The translations under genes were made by a program, and so were the position numbers. Positions 31,506 to 40,544 of a DNA stretch of 64,000 bases are shown here, piece by piece (position 1 is the stretch's first letter; every line of letters begins with the position of its first letter). The stretch is from an uncultured Peptococcaceae bacterium (GTDB lineage Bacteria; Bacillota; Peptococcia; Peptococcales; Peptococcaceae). The notes under the pieces are model-generated. The model saw nothing but the letters and a program-made list of their open reading frames with translations, did no database searches and was not told where the DNA came from. The stretch spans positions 114,509-178,508 of the forward strand of contig CALJRU010000030.1 of assembly GCA_937976375.1 (NCBI GenBank). Reading direction: 5' to 3'.

Positions 31506-32900
31506 TTACTTTTTATGGCGCTGATTGATTGGCAACGATACGTGGAAGGTGACACCGTCGTCTTCGTTGCAGGCGCTAATGTGTCCATGGTGACGCTGGC
31601 AGATGCTGTCAGCAATAGCCAGCCCCAATCCGTAGCCGCCGGTTTCTCGGGTGCGTGATTCGTCGACGCGGTAGAACCGTTCAAAAAGGTGTTTAAGCGT
31701 ATCTTCATCGAAGGCGTTGCCTTTATTGTGCACGCTGAGGTGCAGGTTTTTATCCTGGCGTTTGAGACCAACATCGATGGCACTTCCGGCAGGTGCATAT
31801 TTGCAGGCGTTGTCGAGAAGAATGTTGATCAGCTCTTCTAACTGGGTTTTATCGCCTTCGAGTACACAGTTTTCATCCAAGGTTTCGCGAATGAGCAGTC
31901 CGTTATCGAGTGCAACAGACTCAAAACTTAAGATGGCGCCAAGCACCACGTCGCTGAACAGCACTTGCTCTGTGGCAATGGGTTGATTTTCATTGGCGTC
32001 ATTGCGCGCCAAGAGCAGCATGTCGCTGACCAGTTTTTTCATGCGCAGCGCTTCTTGATTGGAACTTTCGATCCAGCGCTGTTGATCGGCGATGGTGTCT
32101 TCTTTGTGGTTTTCAAGGATGCGCATATTGGCAAGAATGACCGTTAATGGCGTCTTTAATTCATGAGAGGCATCGGCAATGAATTGACGCTGCTGCGCCC
32201 AGGCTGTTTCCACTGGCCGAAAGACCCAGTTCGACAATCGCCAGACGAGACAGAAAAAAATAAACCAAGCGATACAGAATACCAAGAGGCTCCAAAAGAA
32301 CAGATTGCGTATGTTGGATGTTTCATAGCTGCGGTCAACAAAGGCAATTTTAATGCCTTCAGGTGTTTGCCGCACACTGTAAGACACGTCATAGGCTTCA
32401 AGCGTTCCTTCTGTACTGCCATTTTCTTCAACAGCTTGTACGAGCTTTTTGGCGGTGGAAGCACTGGTCTTCATGTTTCGTGAGAAAATGATGTCAGCAT
32501 TGTCATAGTTTTCATCGACAGCAACAACGATACCAGGCAGTGCGAATGCCGCCTTTTGTTCCTTGGGATCTAATTTTGAATTGGTTTCTGGTGGTGGTTC
32601 ATCATCTGGCTGTTCATCGTCGGTGGTGGATGAAGTTGTTTCCGATTGATCGACGTTTAATGGTTGATTGGCATCACGATTGGCGTCCTGAAAGCGTGAT
32701 GCGCCGGGATCACTGCTGGAGGAAAACGTGTTGACAGGATTGGTCATATTGACCAGTGTATGCAGCGATTCAAAAGCTACAGTTTTATAATGCTGCATAT
32801 TACCGATGATGACAATTGATAGGATGATCAATAGCATGATCGTAATGGTGCCCATGTTGATGATCATAAACCGCCGCTGCAACGCTTTTAAGCGGTTCAT
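31506..32900 (-). CDS. Sensor histidine kinase
   Basis: 464 residues. TM1 at about 13-35, then an extracytoplasmic sensor domain of about 160 residues with a low-complexity Ser/Thr/Asp/Pro-rich stretch (about 70-115), then TM2 at about 200-220. The DHp helix has ADASHELKTPLTVILANMRI with the phospho-accepting His near 244. The ATPase domain has NILLDNACKYAP (N box), FDEDTLKHLFERFYR and GGYGLGLAI (G box). It overlaps the response regulator by four bases. The signal is unknown. Confidence 0.93.
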   Translation of the reverse strand: MNRLKALQRRFMIINMGTITIMLLIILSIVIIGNMQHYKTVAFESLHTLVNMTNPVNTFSSSSDPGASRFQDANRDANQPLNVDQSETTSSTTDDEQPDDEPPPETNSKLDPKEQKAAFALPGIVVAVDENYDNADIIFSRNMKTSASTAKKLVQAVEENGSTEGTLEAYDVSYSVRQTPEGIKIAFVDRSYETSNIRNLFFWSLLVFCIAWFIFFCLVWRLSNWVFRPVETAWAQQRQFIADASHELKTPLTVILANMRILENHKEDTIADQQRWIESSNQEALRMKKLVSDMLLLARNDANENQPIATEQVLFSDVVLGAILSFESVALDNGLLIRETLDENCVLEGDKTQLEELINILLDNACKYAPAGSAIDVGLKRQDKNLHLSVHNKGNAFDEDTLKHLFERFYRVDESRTRETGGYGLGLAIADSICQRHHGHISACNEDDGVTFHVSLPINQRHKK

Positions 32901-33574
32901 GATGCGGTGTCCTCTAAACGGTAGCCGATGCGGCGAAGGGTAATGATTTGGACATGAGAAGCCAGAAAATGGAGCTTTTTGCGCAGAAATGAAATGTACA
33001 CTTCAACATTGTTTTCGCCTGCATCGGAATCACTGCCCCAAACGCTGACGATCAGTTCTTCTTTGCTGATTGAAAGCTGTGGATGCTGCAGAAATTTTTG
33101 CATGATCGCAAATTCTTTATAGCCGAGATGCACTGCTTTGTCACCACAGCGCAATTCTGCTTTTTCCAGATCTAATGTAAGATCCCCAAACGTGAGTTCA
33201 TCGAGCACCACTTCGCCAACACGACGTGTGAGAGCGCGAATGCGGGCAAAGAGTTCTTCATAGACGAAAGGTTTTGTCATATAATCATCAGCGCCGCAAT
33301 CCAAGCCGGTGATTTTGTCGCTGACAGCTTCGCGAGCAGTGAGGATGAGCACTGGCGTTGAGATTTTTTCTTTGCGCATGGTTTTGACGACATCAAACCC
33401 GTTCATTTCCGGCAGCATGACATCGAGGATGATGAGATCATATTGTGCGCTGCGTGCATAATCCAGTCCGCTTCGGCCATCATAAACACAATCTACTTCA
33501 TAGTGCTGATCTTTGAGAAGCTGCGCAATAGCGTCTGAGAGCGCGCGCTCGTCTTCAACAATGAGAATATGCAT
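32897..33574 (-). CDS. OmpR-family response regulator
   Basis: 225 residues from the ATG at 33574 (AAGGGGGATTATTCC upstream). Receiver: acidic pocket VEDER (7-11), phospho-Asp in YDLIILDVMLPEMNGFD (about 51), Lys in TKPFVYEEL. The C-terminal winged helix is the OmpR/PhoB DNA-binding domain (LGYKEFAIMQKFLQHPQLSIS, SFLRKKL). It is transcribed divergently from cdaA and forms a pair with the downstream kinase. Confidence 0.94.
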   Translation of the reverse strand: MHILIVEDERALSDAIAQLLKDQHYEVDCVYDGRSGLDYARSAQYDLIILDVMLPEMNGFDVVKTMRKEKISTPVLILTAREAVSDKITGLDCGADDYMTKPFVYEELFARIRALTRRVGEVVLDELTFGDLTLDLEKAELRCGDKAVHLGYKEFAIMQKFLQHPQLSISKEELIVSVWGSDSDAGENNVEVYISFLRKKLHFLASHVQIITLRRIGYRLEDTAS

Positions 33575-33816
33575 GGAATAATCCCCCTTATAGTCGTATA
33601 AAAATAGTATAGCGTATATCAATAGAAAAATCATAGAGAATAAACCTTAAATCGTCATTAAAAATAATCATGAAGAAGGTTTATGGGGGGATCTTTTATA
33701 AAGAATTCGGAAAGAAATGATTAAAAATCATTCTTTTATAGGAAAATATAATGCATTTGACGCCTGGTTGTTGTACAATTTCTAGTGAAAATACTTATGA
33801 AAGGGAGCGCTTGCAT

Positions 33817-34641
33817 ATGATCAGTTTACTGGCAAATTCCCCTTGGTCCATTTTTTTGATCAATATTTTGGATATTGCCATCATTGCCTTTGCAGTGTAT
33901 AAGATTCTTGAAATCATGCAAGGCACACGTGCCATGCCGCTTGCCAAAGGCATCGGAATCTTACTGCTGTTTTCTGTGTTAAGCGATGTGTTGGGTTTGT
34001 CCACCGTCAATTGGGTCTTGGTTCAGCTGCAGACGATGTTCATTGTGGCCATTCCGGTTATTTTTGCGCCAGAATTGCGTCGTGCATTGGAACAGCTGGG
34101 AACTGGCACGTTTCTTGTGCGTAATCGCCACTTGACAGACAACGAGATCGTCGCTTATCAGGTACAGGAAATCATGGGCTGCATGACGGCAGCAAGTGCT
34201 TCCAGAACTGGGATTCTTATTGCGATTACTCGGGAAAATGGATTGAAAGAATACATTGACACAGGCATTGCCATCAATGGACGCCTATCAACGCCGCTGC
34301 TGCGCAATATTTTTATTGTCAACACCCCGCTGCACGATGGTGCGGTCATTGTTACAGGTAATGAGATCATGGCTGCCAGCTGTTTTTTACCGCTGTCTGA
34401 GAACAAGAATATTTCCATGAAACTTGGTACGCGCCACCGCGCTGCCATTGGCCTTTCTGAAGTCAGTGATGCGGTGGTGGCTGTGGTGTCGGAAGAAACA
34501 GGAGCCATGAGTATCGCTGAACGCGGCAAGCTGCGCTATAATCTCGATGAAAAAGCGCTTGCCGCAGAAATGACGGCCTTGCTGCAGGTGCCGGAAGCGC
34601 CATCGTTTATCAGTCGCCTAAAGAAGGTGTTTCATAAATGA
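33817..34641 (+). CDS. cdaA: Diadenylate cyclase CdaA
   Basis: 274 residues from the ATG at 33817 (AAAGGGAGCGC upstream). Three N-terminal membrane segments (about 10-80) are followed by the DAC domain with LHDGAVIV (DGA, about 171) and GTRHRAAIGLSE (RHR, about 204). It is the membrane-bound housekeeping c-di-AMP synthase of Bacillota. It is coupled to cdaR, its regulator, and glmM, its other partner, the conserved three-gene module. A second, DNA-linked synthase (disA) lies about 20 kb upstream. Confidence 0.96.
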   Translation: MISLLANSPWSIFLINILDIAIIAFAVYKILEIMQGTRAMPLAKGIGILLLFSVLSDVLGLSTVNWVLVQLQTMFIVAIPVIFAPELRRALEQLGTGTFLVRNRHLTDNEIVAYQVQEIMGCMTAASASRTGILIAITRENGLKEYIDTGIAINGRLSTPLLRNIFIVNTPLHDGAVIVTGNEIMAASCFLPLSENKNISMKLGTRHRAAIGLSEVSDAVVAVVSEETGAMSIAERGKLRYNLDEKALAAEMTALLQVPEAPSFISRLKKVFHK

Positions 34642-35837
34642 AGATGACGGAAAAAAATAAAGCCTTAACATTGGTGGCACTTTTAATCGCAATTGTCCTG
34701 TGGCTCTATGTGGGGACCCAGGAAGACCCGATTGCGCAGCATACCTATGAAGTGACCGTAGAGGTTCAAAATCTGCCAGTTGATAAAACCGCTGCGTTAG
34801 GTCAGGAAACGGTGCAGGTGCGTGTCATGGGGCGCCAAGATCGGTTGAATGCACTCAGCGGCAGTGACTTTAAGGCATATGTTGATCTTTCGGATGCGGC
34901 GAAGGGCGAATCTGAAGTGCCTGTAAAGGTGCAGCTGCCAAGTGAAGTGTATTTTGCACGTGTTGAGCCTCAGTCGGTGGATGTATTGGTCAGTGACCGT
35001 GATGGCAGCAACATGGATGTTGACATTGTGACCACTGGAACGCTGCCGGATGGCATCACCATTGAAGACATGTCGGTATCGCCAAAGAGCGTATTTGTAA
35101 CAGGTGACCAGGATGATCTGGATCGTGTCGATAAAGTTGGTGTGGCGGTTGACCTCAGCAATGTCTTCGATGACAGTAAGATAGAAGCGGAAGTTGAATT
35201 TTATGATGTCAGCGGCAATATTATTGAAGATGCCGATCTGGAAGCACTGCCAGGCACGGTGACCTTAACGACAAAAGTTTCAAAGAGCAATATTGAAAAA
35301 AGTGTGCCAATCCAGGCCAACCTTGTTGGTCAGTTGCCGAGTGGCGTGCAAATGGACAGTATAGATATTTATCCAGAAACAGCAACAGTTTCTGGCGCAC
35401 CAGAAGAATTGGCGAAGGTGGACTCTGTTGCAACTGAAGCGATAGATATTTCAAAGATCACAGAGACCACACAGCTGACAGTTAAATTGGCTGGTGATAC
35501 GGTGAGCGATCCAAAGAGTGTGACAGTAACGCTTAATGTATCGTCGACCGAGGACACTGAAAGCAGTGGTCAAAGTTATATTAAAGTGGTACCAGTGTCT
35601 TTATCAGGAGCTGGTGCGAACAATGTTAGCGTTGATACTCAGATGGTTGAGATCAGCTATCATATGGAAAATGGTTATGCAGATGCTGGTTCATCGCTGA
35701 ATGCCTATGTAAATATACCTGATACATTGAGCGCAGCGACAACGGTGCAGGTACAAGTGTCCAATGTTGATGGCTTGGTTGTTGATTCGATTACGCCAAG
35801 TACAGTGACAGTGTACCCGAATAATGTGTACGAATAA
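34638..35837 (+). CDS. cdaR: CdaR (YbbR-domain protein), regulator of CdaA
   Basis: 399 residues. One N-terminal membrane anchor (KALTLVALLIAIVLWLYVGT, about 8-27), then three to four YbbR repeats of about 80 residues outside the membrane (pattern V.V.V...P......V...P..V.V.G). It binds CdaA and modulates c-di-AMP synthesis. It overlaps cdaA by four bases and lies 13 bases before glmM. Confidence 0.93.
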   Translation: MKMTEKNKALTLVALLIAIVLWLYVGTQEDPIAQHTYEVTVEVQNLPVDKTAALGQETVQVRVMGRQDRLNALSGSDFKAYVDLSDAAKGESEVPVKVQLPSEVYFARVEPQSVDVLVSDRDGSNMDVDIVTTGTLPDGITIEDMSVSPKSVFVTGDQDDLDRVDKVGVAVDLSNVFDDSKIEAEVEFYDVSGNIIEDADLEALPGTVTLTTKVSKSNIEKSVPIQANLVGQLPSGVQMDSIDIYPETATVSGAPEELAKVDSVATEAIDISKITETTQLTVKLAGDTVSDPKSVTVTLNVSSTEDTESSGQSYIKVVPVSLSGAGANNVSVDTQMVEISYHMENGYADAGSSLNAYVNIPDTLSAATTVQVQVSNVDGLVVDSITPSTVTVYPNNVYE

Positions 35838-35850
35838 TAAGGAGACGAAT

Positions 35851-37200
35851 ATGGCTAAATTATTTGGAACAGACGGTGTACGCGGCAAAGCAGGCAGCGT
35901 ATTGACCGCAGAATTGGCAATGAAATTGGGACAGGCGGCGGGTCATGTCTTTTTGGAAGAAAATGGTGGGAAAACAGGCGTGGTTATCGTTGGCCGTGAC
36001 ACGCGTATTTCCGGGCAAATGCTGGAATGTGCACTGACCGCTGGCTTGACGTCTGTAGGCATTCAGGTCATCAGTGCGGGTGTCGTGCCAACTCCTGCGG
36101 TAGCTTTTTTGGTGCGAAAGTTCAAAGCGCTGGCTGGTGCTGTGATTTCAGCCAGTCACAATCCGTTTGAAGACAATGGCATTAAATTCTTTAGCGCCAG
36201 TGGCACCAAGCTGCGTGATGATCAGGAAGAAACCATTGAAGCTGTTTTGCAGGGGCAAGTGGCTGTTCAGCCGGCTGAAGGCAAGGCCATTGGCCGTTAT
36301 GCCCAGGTGGATGAAGCCATCGAAGTGTATAAAGATTATCTGGATGAGCTGATGAGCGTCAATGGCCGTGATTATCGCTTGGTGGTTGACTGTGCCAATG
36401 GTGCAGCCAGCCAGTTGGCGCAGGAAGTGTTTGAACGGGCCAATCTCAATGTGATTATGATGGGCGATCGTCCAAATGGCACCAACATCAATGTGAACTG
36501 CGGCTCGACACATTTGGAACAACTGCAAAAACGTGTGCTTGCAGAAGGCGCAGATGCTGGCCTGGCGTTTGACGGTGATGCCGATCGTTTTCTTGCTGTT
36601 GATGAGAAAGGCAACGTCGTCGATGGTGACCGCCTGATGGCTATTTATGCTTTGGCCATGAAAGAAGAACATCGCCTTGCCAACAATCAGCTGGTTGTCA
36701 CAGTCATGAGCAATCTGGGGCTGAAGCTTGCCATGCGAGAGGCCGGCATCGAACTGGTCGAAACGCAGGTGGGGGACCGCTATGTGAACGAAGGCATGAA
36801 GAAAAGTGGTGCGGTACTCGGCGGTGAACAGTCCGGCCACATCATTTTCCGAGAATACAACAGTACAGGTGATGGGATGATCAGCGCCATCATGCTGTTA
36901 AATATTATGAATCACAAGCGCGTGCCATTGAGTGTGCTTGCTGATGCTGCGATGACGAGTCTGCCACAAGTGCTGGTCAATGTGCCGGTAACAAAGAAAG
37001 AGGGCTGGAAAGACATTCCTGCCATTCAGGACGCCATTGCCAAAGCGGAAGCCGAGCTTGGTGAAACAGGGCGTGTGCTGGTGCGTGCATCTGGCACCGA
37101 GAATCTCCTGCGCGTCATGGTAGAAGGCAAGGATCAAAAAGAGATTGAAACCATGGCCAATGCCATTGCCGATGTGGTTCGGGAAGCGATTGGCGCATAA
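35851..37200 (+). CDS. glmM: Phosphoglucosamine mutase
   Basis: 449 residues from the ATG at 35851 (AAGGAGACGAAT upstream). N-terminal KLFGTDGVRGKAG, phosphoserine loop GAVISASHNPFEDNG (Ser near 101), metal loop LAFDGDADRFLAVD (about 240), sugar loop GGEQSGHI and C-terminal phosphate loop VRASGTENLLRVM. It converts glucosamine-6-P to glucosamine-1-P for peptidoglycan, and in this operon also inhibits CdaA. Confidence 0.97.
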   Translation: MAKLFGTDGVRGKAGSVLTAELAMKLGQAAGHVFLEENGGKTGVVIVGRDTRISGQMLECALTAGLTSVGIQVISAGVVPTPAVAFLVRKFKALAGAVISASHNPFEDNGIKFFSASGTKLRDDQEETIEAVLQGQVAVQPAEGKAIGRYAQVDEAIEVYKDYLDELMSVNGRDYRLVVDCANGAASQLAQEVFERANLNVIMMGDRPNGTNINVNCGSTHLEQLQKRVLAEGADAGLAFDGDADRFLAVDEKGNVVDGDRLMAIYALAMKEEHRLANNQLVVTVMSNLGLKLAMREAGIELVETQVGDRYVNEGMKKSGAVLGGEQSGHIIFREYNSTGDGMISAIMLLNIMNHKRVPLSVLADAAMTSLPQVLVNVPVTKKEGWKDIPAIQDAIAKAEAELGETGRVLVRASGTENLLRVMVEGKDQKEIETMANAIADVVREAIGA

Positions 37201-37574
37201 TGGGCATTCTGGGGATTGGCGTCGACGTCGTAGCGTTGGATCGTATTGAAGTTTTGTGCGCGCGTCGGCCAAAACAGTTTGCAGAACGGATATTTACAGA
37301 AAAAGAACGAGAACATTTTTTGCCACAACCCGCCATTGCGCGCATTGCTGCACGCTTCGCTGTGAAAGAAGCGGTCAGTAAGGCGCTGGGAACTGGCATT
37401 GGAAAAATTGCCTGGCAGGATATTGAGACCGTCAACACAGCAAGCGGTCAGCCTCAGGTAAATTTATACGGACAGGCAGCGATTTTGGCTGCAGAAAAGG
37501 GCGTGAAGAACGTGCACTGCAGCATCAGCCATGAAAAGACTGTAGCTGTAGCGATGATCATATTGGAGGGATAG
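37200..37574 (+). CDS. acpS: Holo-[acyl-carrier-protein] synthase
   Basis: 124 residues. GIGVDVVALDRIE holds the Mg-binding Asp (residue 8 region), and FAVKEAVSKALGTGI holds the catalytic Glu/Lys. SISHEKTVAVAMIILE closes the fold. It transfers phosphopantetheine from CoA to ACP. The ATG shares its A with the glmM stop codon, so translation is coupled. Confidence 0.95.
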   Translation: MGILGIGVDVVALDRIEVLCARRPKQFAERIFTEKEREHFLPQPAIARIAARFAVKEAVSKALGTGIGKIAWQDIETVNTASGQPQVNLYGQAAILAAEKGVKNVHCSISHEKTVAVAMIILEG

Positions 37575-37577
37575 CAG

Positions 37578-39116
37578 ATGTATTTGGTGAGCAATGAAGA
37601 AATGCGGACACTTGATCGAACCGCCATCGAGGAGTGGAAGATCCCGTCTCTGGTGTTGATGGAAAATGCAGGCATTGCCATTTTGCGTCAGTTGGAAAAG
37701 GATGTGCCGGATCTGCTGCATCAACGCATCACCATTCTCTGCGGATGCGGCAACAATGGCGGCGATGGTCTTGTTTTGGCACGACAATTGCATCTGGCTG
37801 GTGCAGAAAGTGTAACGGTGGCGATTGTCATTGAAGGGGAACGACGCTTTTCCGTCGATCATCAAGCCAATCGCGATATTTTGGATCGCTTGCCAGTGAA
37901 GATCATTGAAGTAGACGGTGAATCAAAAGCCAACGTGCTCAAGGCGCAGCTTAATTTTACCGATGTCGCTGTGGATTGTTTGTTTGGTACTGGCTTGTCT
38001 CGAGATCTGGGGCCATTGACTAGCAGCGTTGTTGATATTCTTAATGAGAAAAATGTGCTGCGTGTCGCTGTGGATATTCCTTCTGGGCTTGCGGGTGACA
38101 GCGGAAAGGTGTGTGGCAGAGCGGTTTGCGCAGACTATACCTACACCCTCGCTTGGCCGAAGCAAGGCCTCTTCGTAGGCGATGCTGCCGATTACATCGG
38201 TACTTTGCGGGTGCTGCCAATTGGCATTCCAGAAGAAGTGGCAGACGCTGCGGAAATTTCTGGAACACTGTTGGAAACGGATATGCTTCGCGAAAAATTG
38301 CCGAAACGTGCCATCAACAGCCACAAAAATAAATTTGGCCATGTCGGACTCATTGCCGGCAGTGTTGGCATGAGCGGTGCCTGTGTGCTGGCAGCAAGGT
38401 CAGCCATGCGCAGCGGCGCTGGCCTTGTAACGGCGATGATTGACAAAGGAATTTTTGCGCCAGCGGCTGCGGCAGCACCGGAAGTTATGATGAAACCGAT
38501 TGCCTGGCCGAATACGGCAGCGCTTGATTGGCTGCTGTCTCATACCAATGTGCAGATCATTGGCCCAGGCATGGGGAAGAGCGAAGAGAAAAAACAAACC
38601 ATCTATTCGCTTTTGCGTCAGGCAGAAAGCACCATTGTCATTGATGCCGATGCCTTGAACATGATCGGTGAAGGTGATGGCACCATTCTCAAAAACACGG
38701 CAGCAAAGTGTATTCTTACGCCGCATCCTGGCGAAATGGCACGCTTGCTGGGGCTCACCAGTGCAGACATACAGGCTGACCGCATGCAGTATGCCCGCCG
38801 CGTGGCGGAGCGCTTTCACTGTATTGTTGTGCTCAAAGGCCACAACACCATCATTGCAGCGCCAGATGGCCGCTATGCCATCAATCCGCTTGACAGCGTA
38901 GCGTTGGCAACGGCGGGCAGCGGTGATGTGCTGACTGGTGTGATTGCTGCTTTTGCGGCGCAGGGTATGGAGGCTTACGATGCTGCTTGCATGGGTGTAT
39001 TTGTCCATGGTTTGGCTGGTCGGCTTTTGGAAGAACAGCGTGGACCAATGGCCACCATTGCGTCCGACATCATTGATGCTGTTGGTGAAGTGTTGCGGCA
39101 ATATGCACAGCACTAA
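37578..39116 (+). CDS. nnr: Bifunctional NAD(P)HX epimerase / ADP-dependent dehydratase
   Basis: 512 residues. The N-terminal YjeF domain (about 1-215) has the MENAG start region and CGCGNNGGDGLVLAR. The C-terminal carbohydrate-kinase-like domain (about 230-505) has NKFGHVGLIAGS, LTPHPGEMARLLG and the catalytic LATAGSGDVLTGVIAAF. Together they repair hydrated NADH and NADPH. It is the last gene of the cdaA operon; acpS-nnr adjacency is common in Bacillota. Confidence 0.95.
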   Translation: MYLVSNEEMRTLDRTAIEEWKIPSLVLMENAGIAILRQLEKDVPDLLHQRITILCGCGNNGGDGLVLARQLHLAGAESVTVAIVIEGERRFSVDHQANRDILDRLPVKIIEVDGESKANVLKAQLNFTDVAVDCLFGTGLSRDLGPLTSSVVDILNEKNVLRVAVDIPSGLAGDSGKVCGRAVCADYTYTLAWPKQGLFVGDAADYIGTLRVLPIGIPEEVADAAEISGTLLETDMLREKLPKRAINSHKNKFGHVGLIAGSVGMSGACVLAARSAMRSGAGLVTAMIDKGIFAPAAAAAPEVMMKPIAWPNTAALDWLLSHTNVQIIGPGMGKSEEKKQTIYSLLRQAESTIVIDADALNMIGEGDGTILKNTAAKCILTPHPGEMARLLGLTSADIQADRMQYARRVAERFHCIVVLKGHNTIIAAPDGRYAINPLDSVALATAGSGDVLTGVIAAFAAQGMEAYDAACMGVFVHGLAGRLLEEQRGPMATIASDIIDAVGEVLRQYAQH

Positions 39117-39194
39117 GCTTGTAACTTTTTTCGCGTGATTGTAACTTTTTGAGAGCGTGTAAAAAATACGTCAAGATATGTTTCTAATTTGTTG

Positions 39195-39240
39195 AAAATA
39201 AACGCCGCTTATCATTTTGATAAGTGATGTTTATTTTTTG
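39195..39240 (+). terminator. Terminator of the cdaA-nnr operon
   Basis: AAAATAAAC and GTTTATTTT form the outer stem, CTTATCA and TGATAAG the inner stem, followed by T residues. Confidence 0.75.
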
Positions 39241-39388
39241 TGCCGAAAAGGAAAAATGAAGGAATTCAGAATAAATATTTGAAAGAATAGATGAAAATTG
39301 TGATTTGTATTTTGTAAAATAAAAAAATACTTCATGAGATGTTTATTCACTGAGAAAAGAAGGATAAACGGCTGCGACTGGTGAAAAC

Positions 39389-39426
39389 TTTACCTTGTGA
39401 AAAAAGTCTTTTATAATGATAAAAGA
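39389..39426 (+). promoter_or_regulatory. Promoter with inverted repeat over the -10 of the RlpA-like gene
   Basis: TTTACC (39389-39394), 17-base spacer, TATAAT (39412-39417). The perfect inverted repeat TCTTTTAT-AATG-ATAAAAGA (39407-39426) covers the -10, so a repressor bound there would block transcription. Confidence 0.55.
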
Positions 39427-39505
39427 TAATTTGAAAAAGACAGGATGTCTTTCCATTCAACAAAGAGGGATGAACGATGTCCCTAACGTTAAAGGAGTGT
39501 TTTCT

Positions 39506-40282
39506 TTGAATTCTCATATTCGTAAGTTTATTGCTGCAACTGCAATCGTTGCAGTTGGGTCCGTGGCTGTACCAATGACAGTATCTGCGCAGGATACTGC
39601 TTATGTAGGTTCTGCTGCTGCAAGCGTGAGTCAGTCTTCTTCTTACCTGCCGCTGCGCAGTGCATTGAATGCAGTGGGGGTGGATGTATGCTGGGAAAAT
39701 ACCTCTGCCGGCCAGAAGATTGCCCTGACCTATGGCGGCCAGACCGTGGAAGTGTCTGTTGACACTGTCAATGGTGTTTTGACCACAGCCAATGGTTCTT
39801 ATGCTTACAATAATATTGGCGGCTCTCTGCACGCTGGTGTAGATTTTTATCAATCTCTGTTCTCTAACGCTACTGTCAGCGCCAATGGTTACGGCGGCAT
39901 TTATGTGACTGCCAACGACGCCAGCCAGGCCATCACCCTTTCTGGGACAAGCAGCAGCAACAGTGGCAGCAGTGCAGGCGGCAACTATACTTACTATGAA
40001 AGTGGCCAGGCTACCTGGTATGGTTCCGGTGCTCAGGGCAATTACACTGCCAGCGGTGAAATTTTCAACATGTATGACTATACCGCAGCCCATAAATATC
40101 TGCCATTCGGCACTGTTGTTCGCGTAACCGACAACGACACCGGCCGCAGCGTTGTTGTTCGCATCAATGACCGTGGTCCATTCGGTGCTGGCCGCGTCAT
40201 TGACTTGAGCTATCAGGCTGCTTCTGATCTTGGGATTGTTTCCAAGGGTGTTGCCAACGTTACCTTGGAAGTGCTTTCCTAA
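39506..40282 (+). CDS. Secreted RlpA-like double-psi beta-barrel protein
   Basis: 258 residues with a TTG start at 39506, 8 bases after AAAGGAG. The frame is open upstream to 39416 but without a site. A signal peptide is clear: HIRKFIAATAIVAVGSVAVP then MTVSA, with cleavage before QD. Residues about 35-130 look like a copper-amine-oxidase-N-type/stalk domain (YLPLRSALNAVGVDVCWEN). A Ser/Gly linker follows, then the RlpA barrel (about 165-258: SGQATWYG, SGEIFNMYDYTAAHKYLPFG, VVVRINDRGPFGAGRVIDLS). RlpA-type barrels bind or cleave peptidoglycan glycan strands. Confidence 0.88.
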   Translation: MNSHIRKFIAATAIVAVGSVAVPMTVSAQDTAYVGSAAASVSQSSSYLPLRSALNAVGVDVCWENTSAGQKIALTYGGQTVEVSVDTVNGVLTTANGSYAYNNIGGSLHAGVDFYQSLFSNATVSANGYGGIYVTANDASQAITLSGTSSSNSGSSAGGNYTYYESGQATWYGSGAQGNYTASGEIFNMYDYTAAHKYLPFGTVVRVTDNDTGRSVVVRINDRGPFGAGRVIDLSYQAASDLGIVSKGVANVTLEVLS

Positions 40283-40302
40283 ATCCTATTTTTGGCATAT
40301 CA

Positions 40303-40332
40303 GCTGCCCATCATTTGATGGGCAGTTTTTTT
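40303..40332 (+). terminator. Terminator after the RlpA-like gene
   Basis: CTGCCCATC-ATTT-GATGGGCAG followed by seven T. Confidence 0.9.
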
Positions 40333-40355
40333 GTTATTTTTTACAGAACCTTTTC

Positions 40356-40384
40356 TTGACGGCGAGAGATTTACGCTTTACACT
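40356..40384 (+). promoter_or_regulatory. Promoter upstream of corA-like gene
   Basis: TTGACG (40356-40361), 17-base spacer, TACACT (40379-40384). A second candidate, TTTACA-N18-TATAAT, overlaps at 40377-40406. Confidence 0.6.
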
Positions 40385-40443
40385 GAAGAGGTTGGAAAAA
40401 TATAATTTAATGACAGATAACGAATGAAAAGGAAGTGAGTCAG

Positions 40444-40518
40444 ATGGAACAAGGCCCCGAGCGATTGACGGAGAAGCAAAAAGATGATTTGGCTCACTAT
40501 TTTTTTTTGACAAAATAA
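40444..40518 (+). CDS. Possible 24-residue leader peptide before corA
   Basis: ATG at 40444 with AGGAAGTGAGTCAG upstream opens a frame of 24 codons (MEQGPERLTEKQKDDLAHYF and four more) that ends 27 bases before the corA-like start. It contains a run of nine T (40500-40508). The block GTGAGTCA occurs both before it (40435) and before the corA start (40522). Whether it is translated is uncertain. Confidence 0.35.
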   Translation: MEQGPERLTEKQKDDLAHYFFLTK

Positions 40519-40544
40519 AATGGTGAGTCACAGGAGGGATAACT

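Larger units (their letters stand above)
39117..39505. other. Intergenic region: terminator, AT-rich leader, promoter/operator
   Basis: The 389-bp gap contains the nnr-side hairpin AAAATAAAC...TTATCA-TTT-TGATAA...GTTTATTTTTT (39195-39240), about 130 bp of AT-rich sequence without features, and the promoter with an inverted repeat at 39389-39426. A c-di-AMP (ydaO) riboswitch was looked for and is not recognisable. Confidence 0.6.

Noticed and set aside
39241..39505. c-di-AMP (ydaO) riboswitch before the RlpA-like gene
   Set aside because: Such riboswitches often precede this gene type, but the conserved GGGGAACC/GGGTGAATCC-like core is absent.
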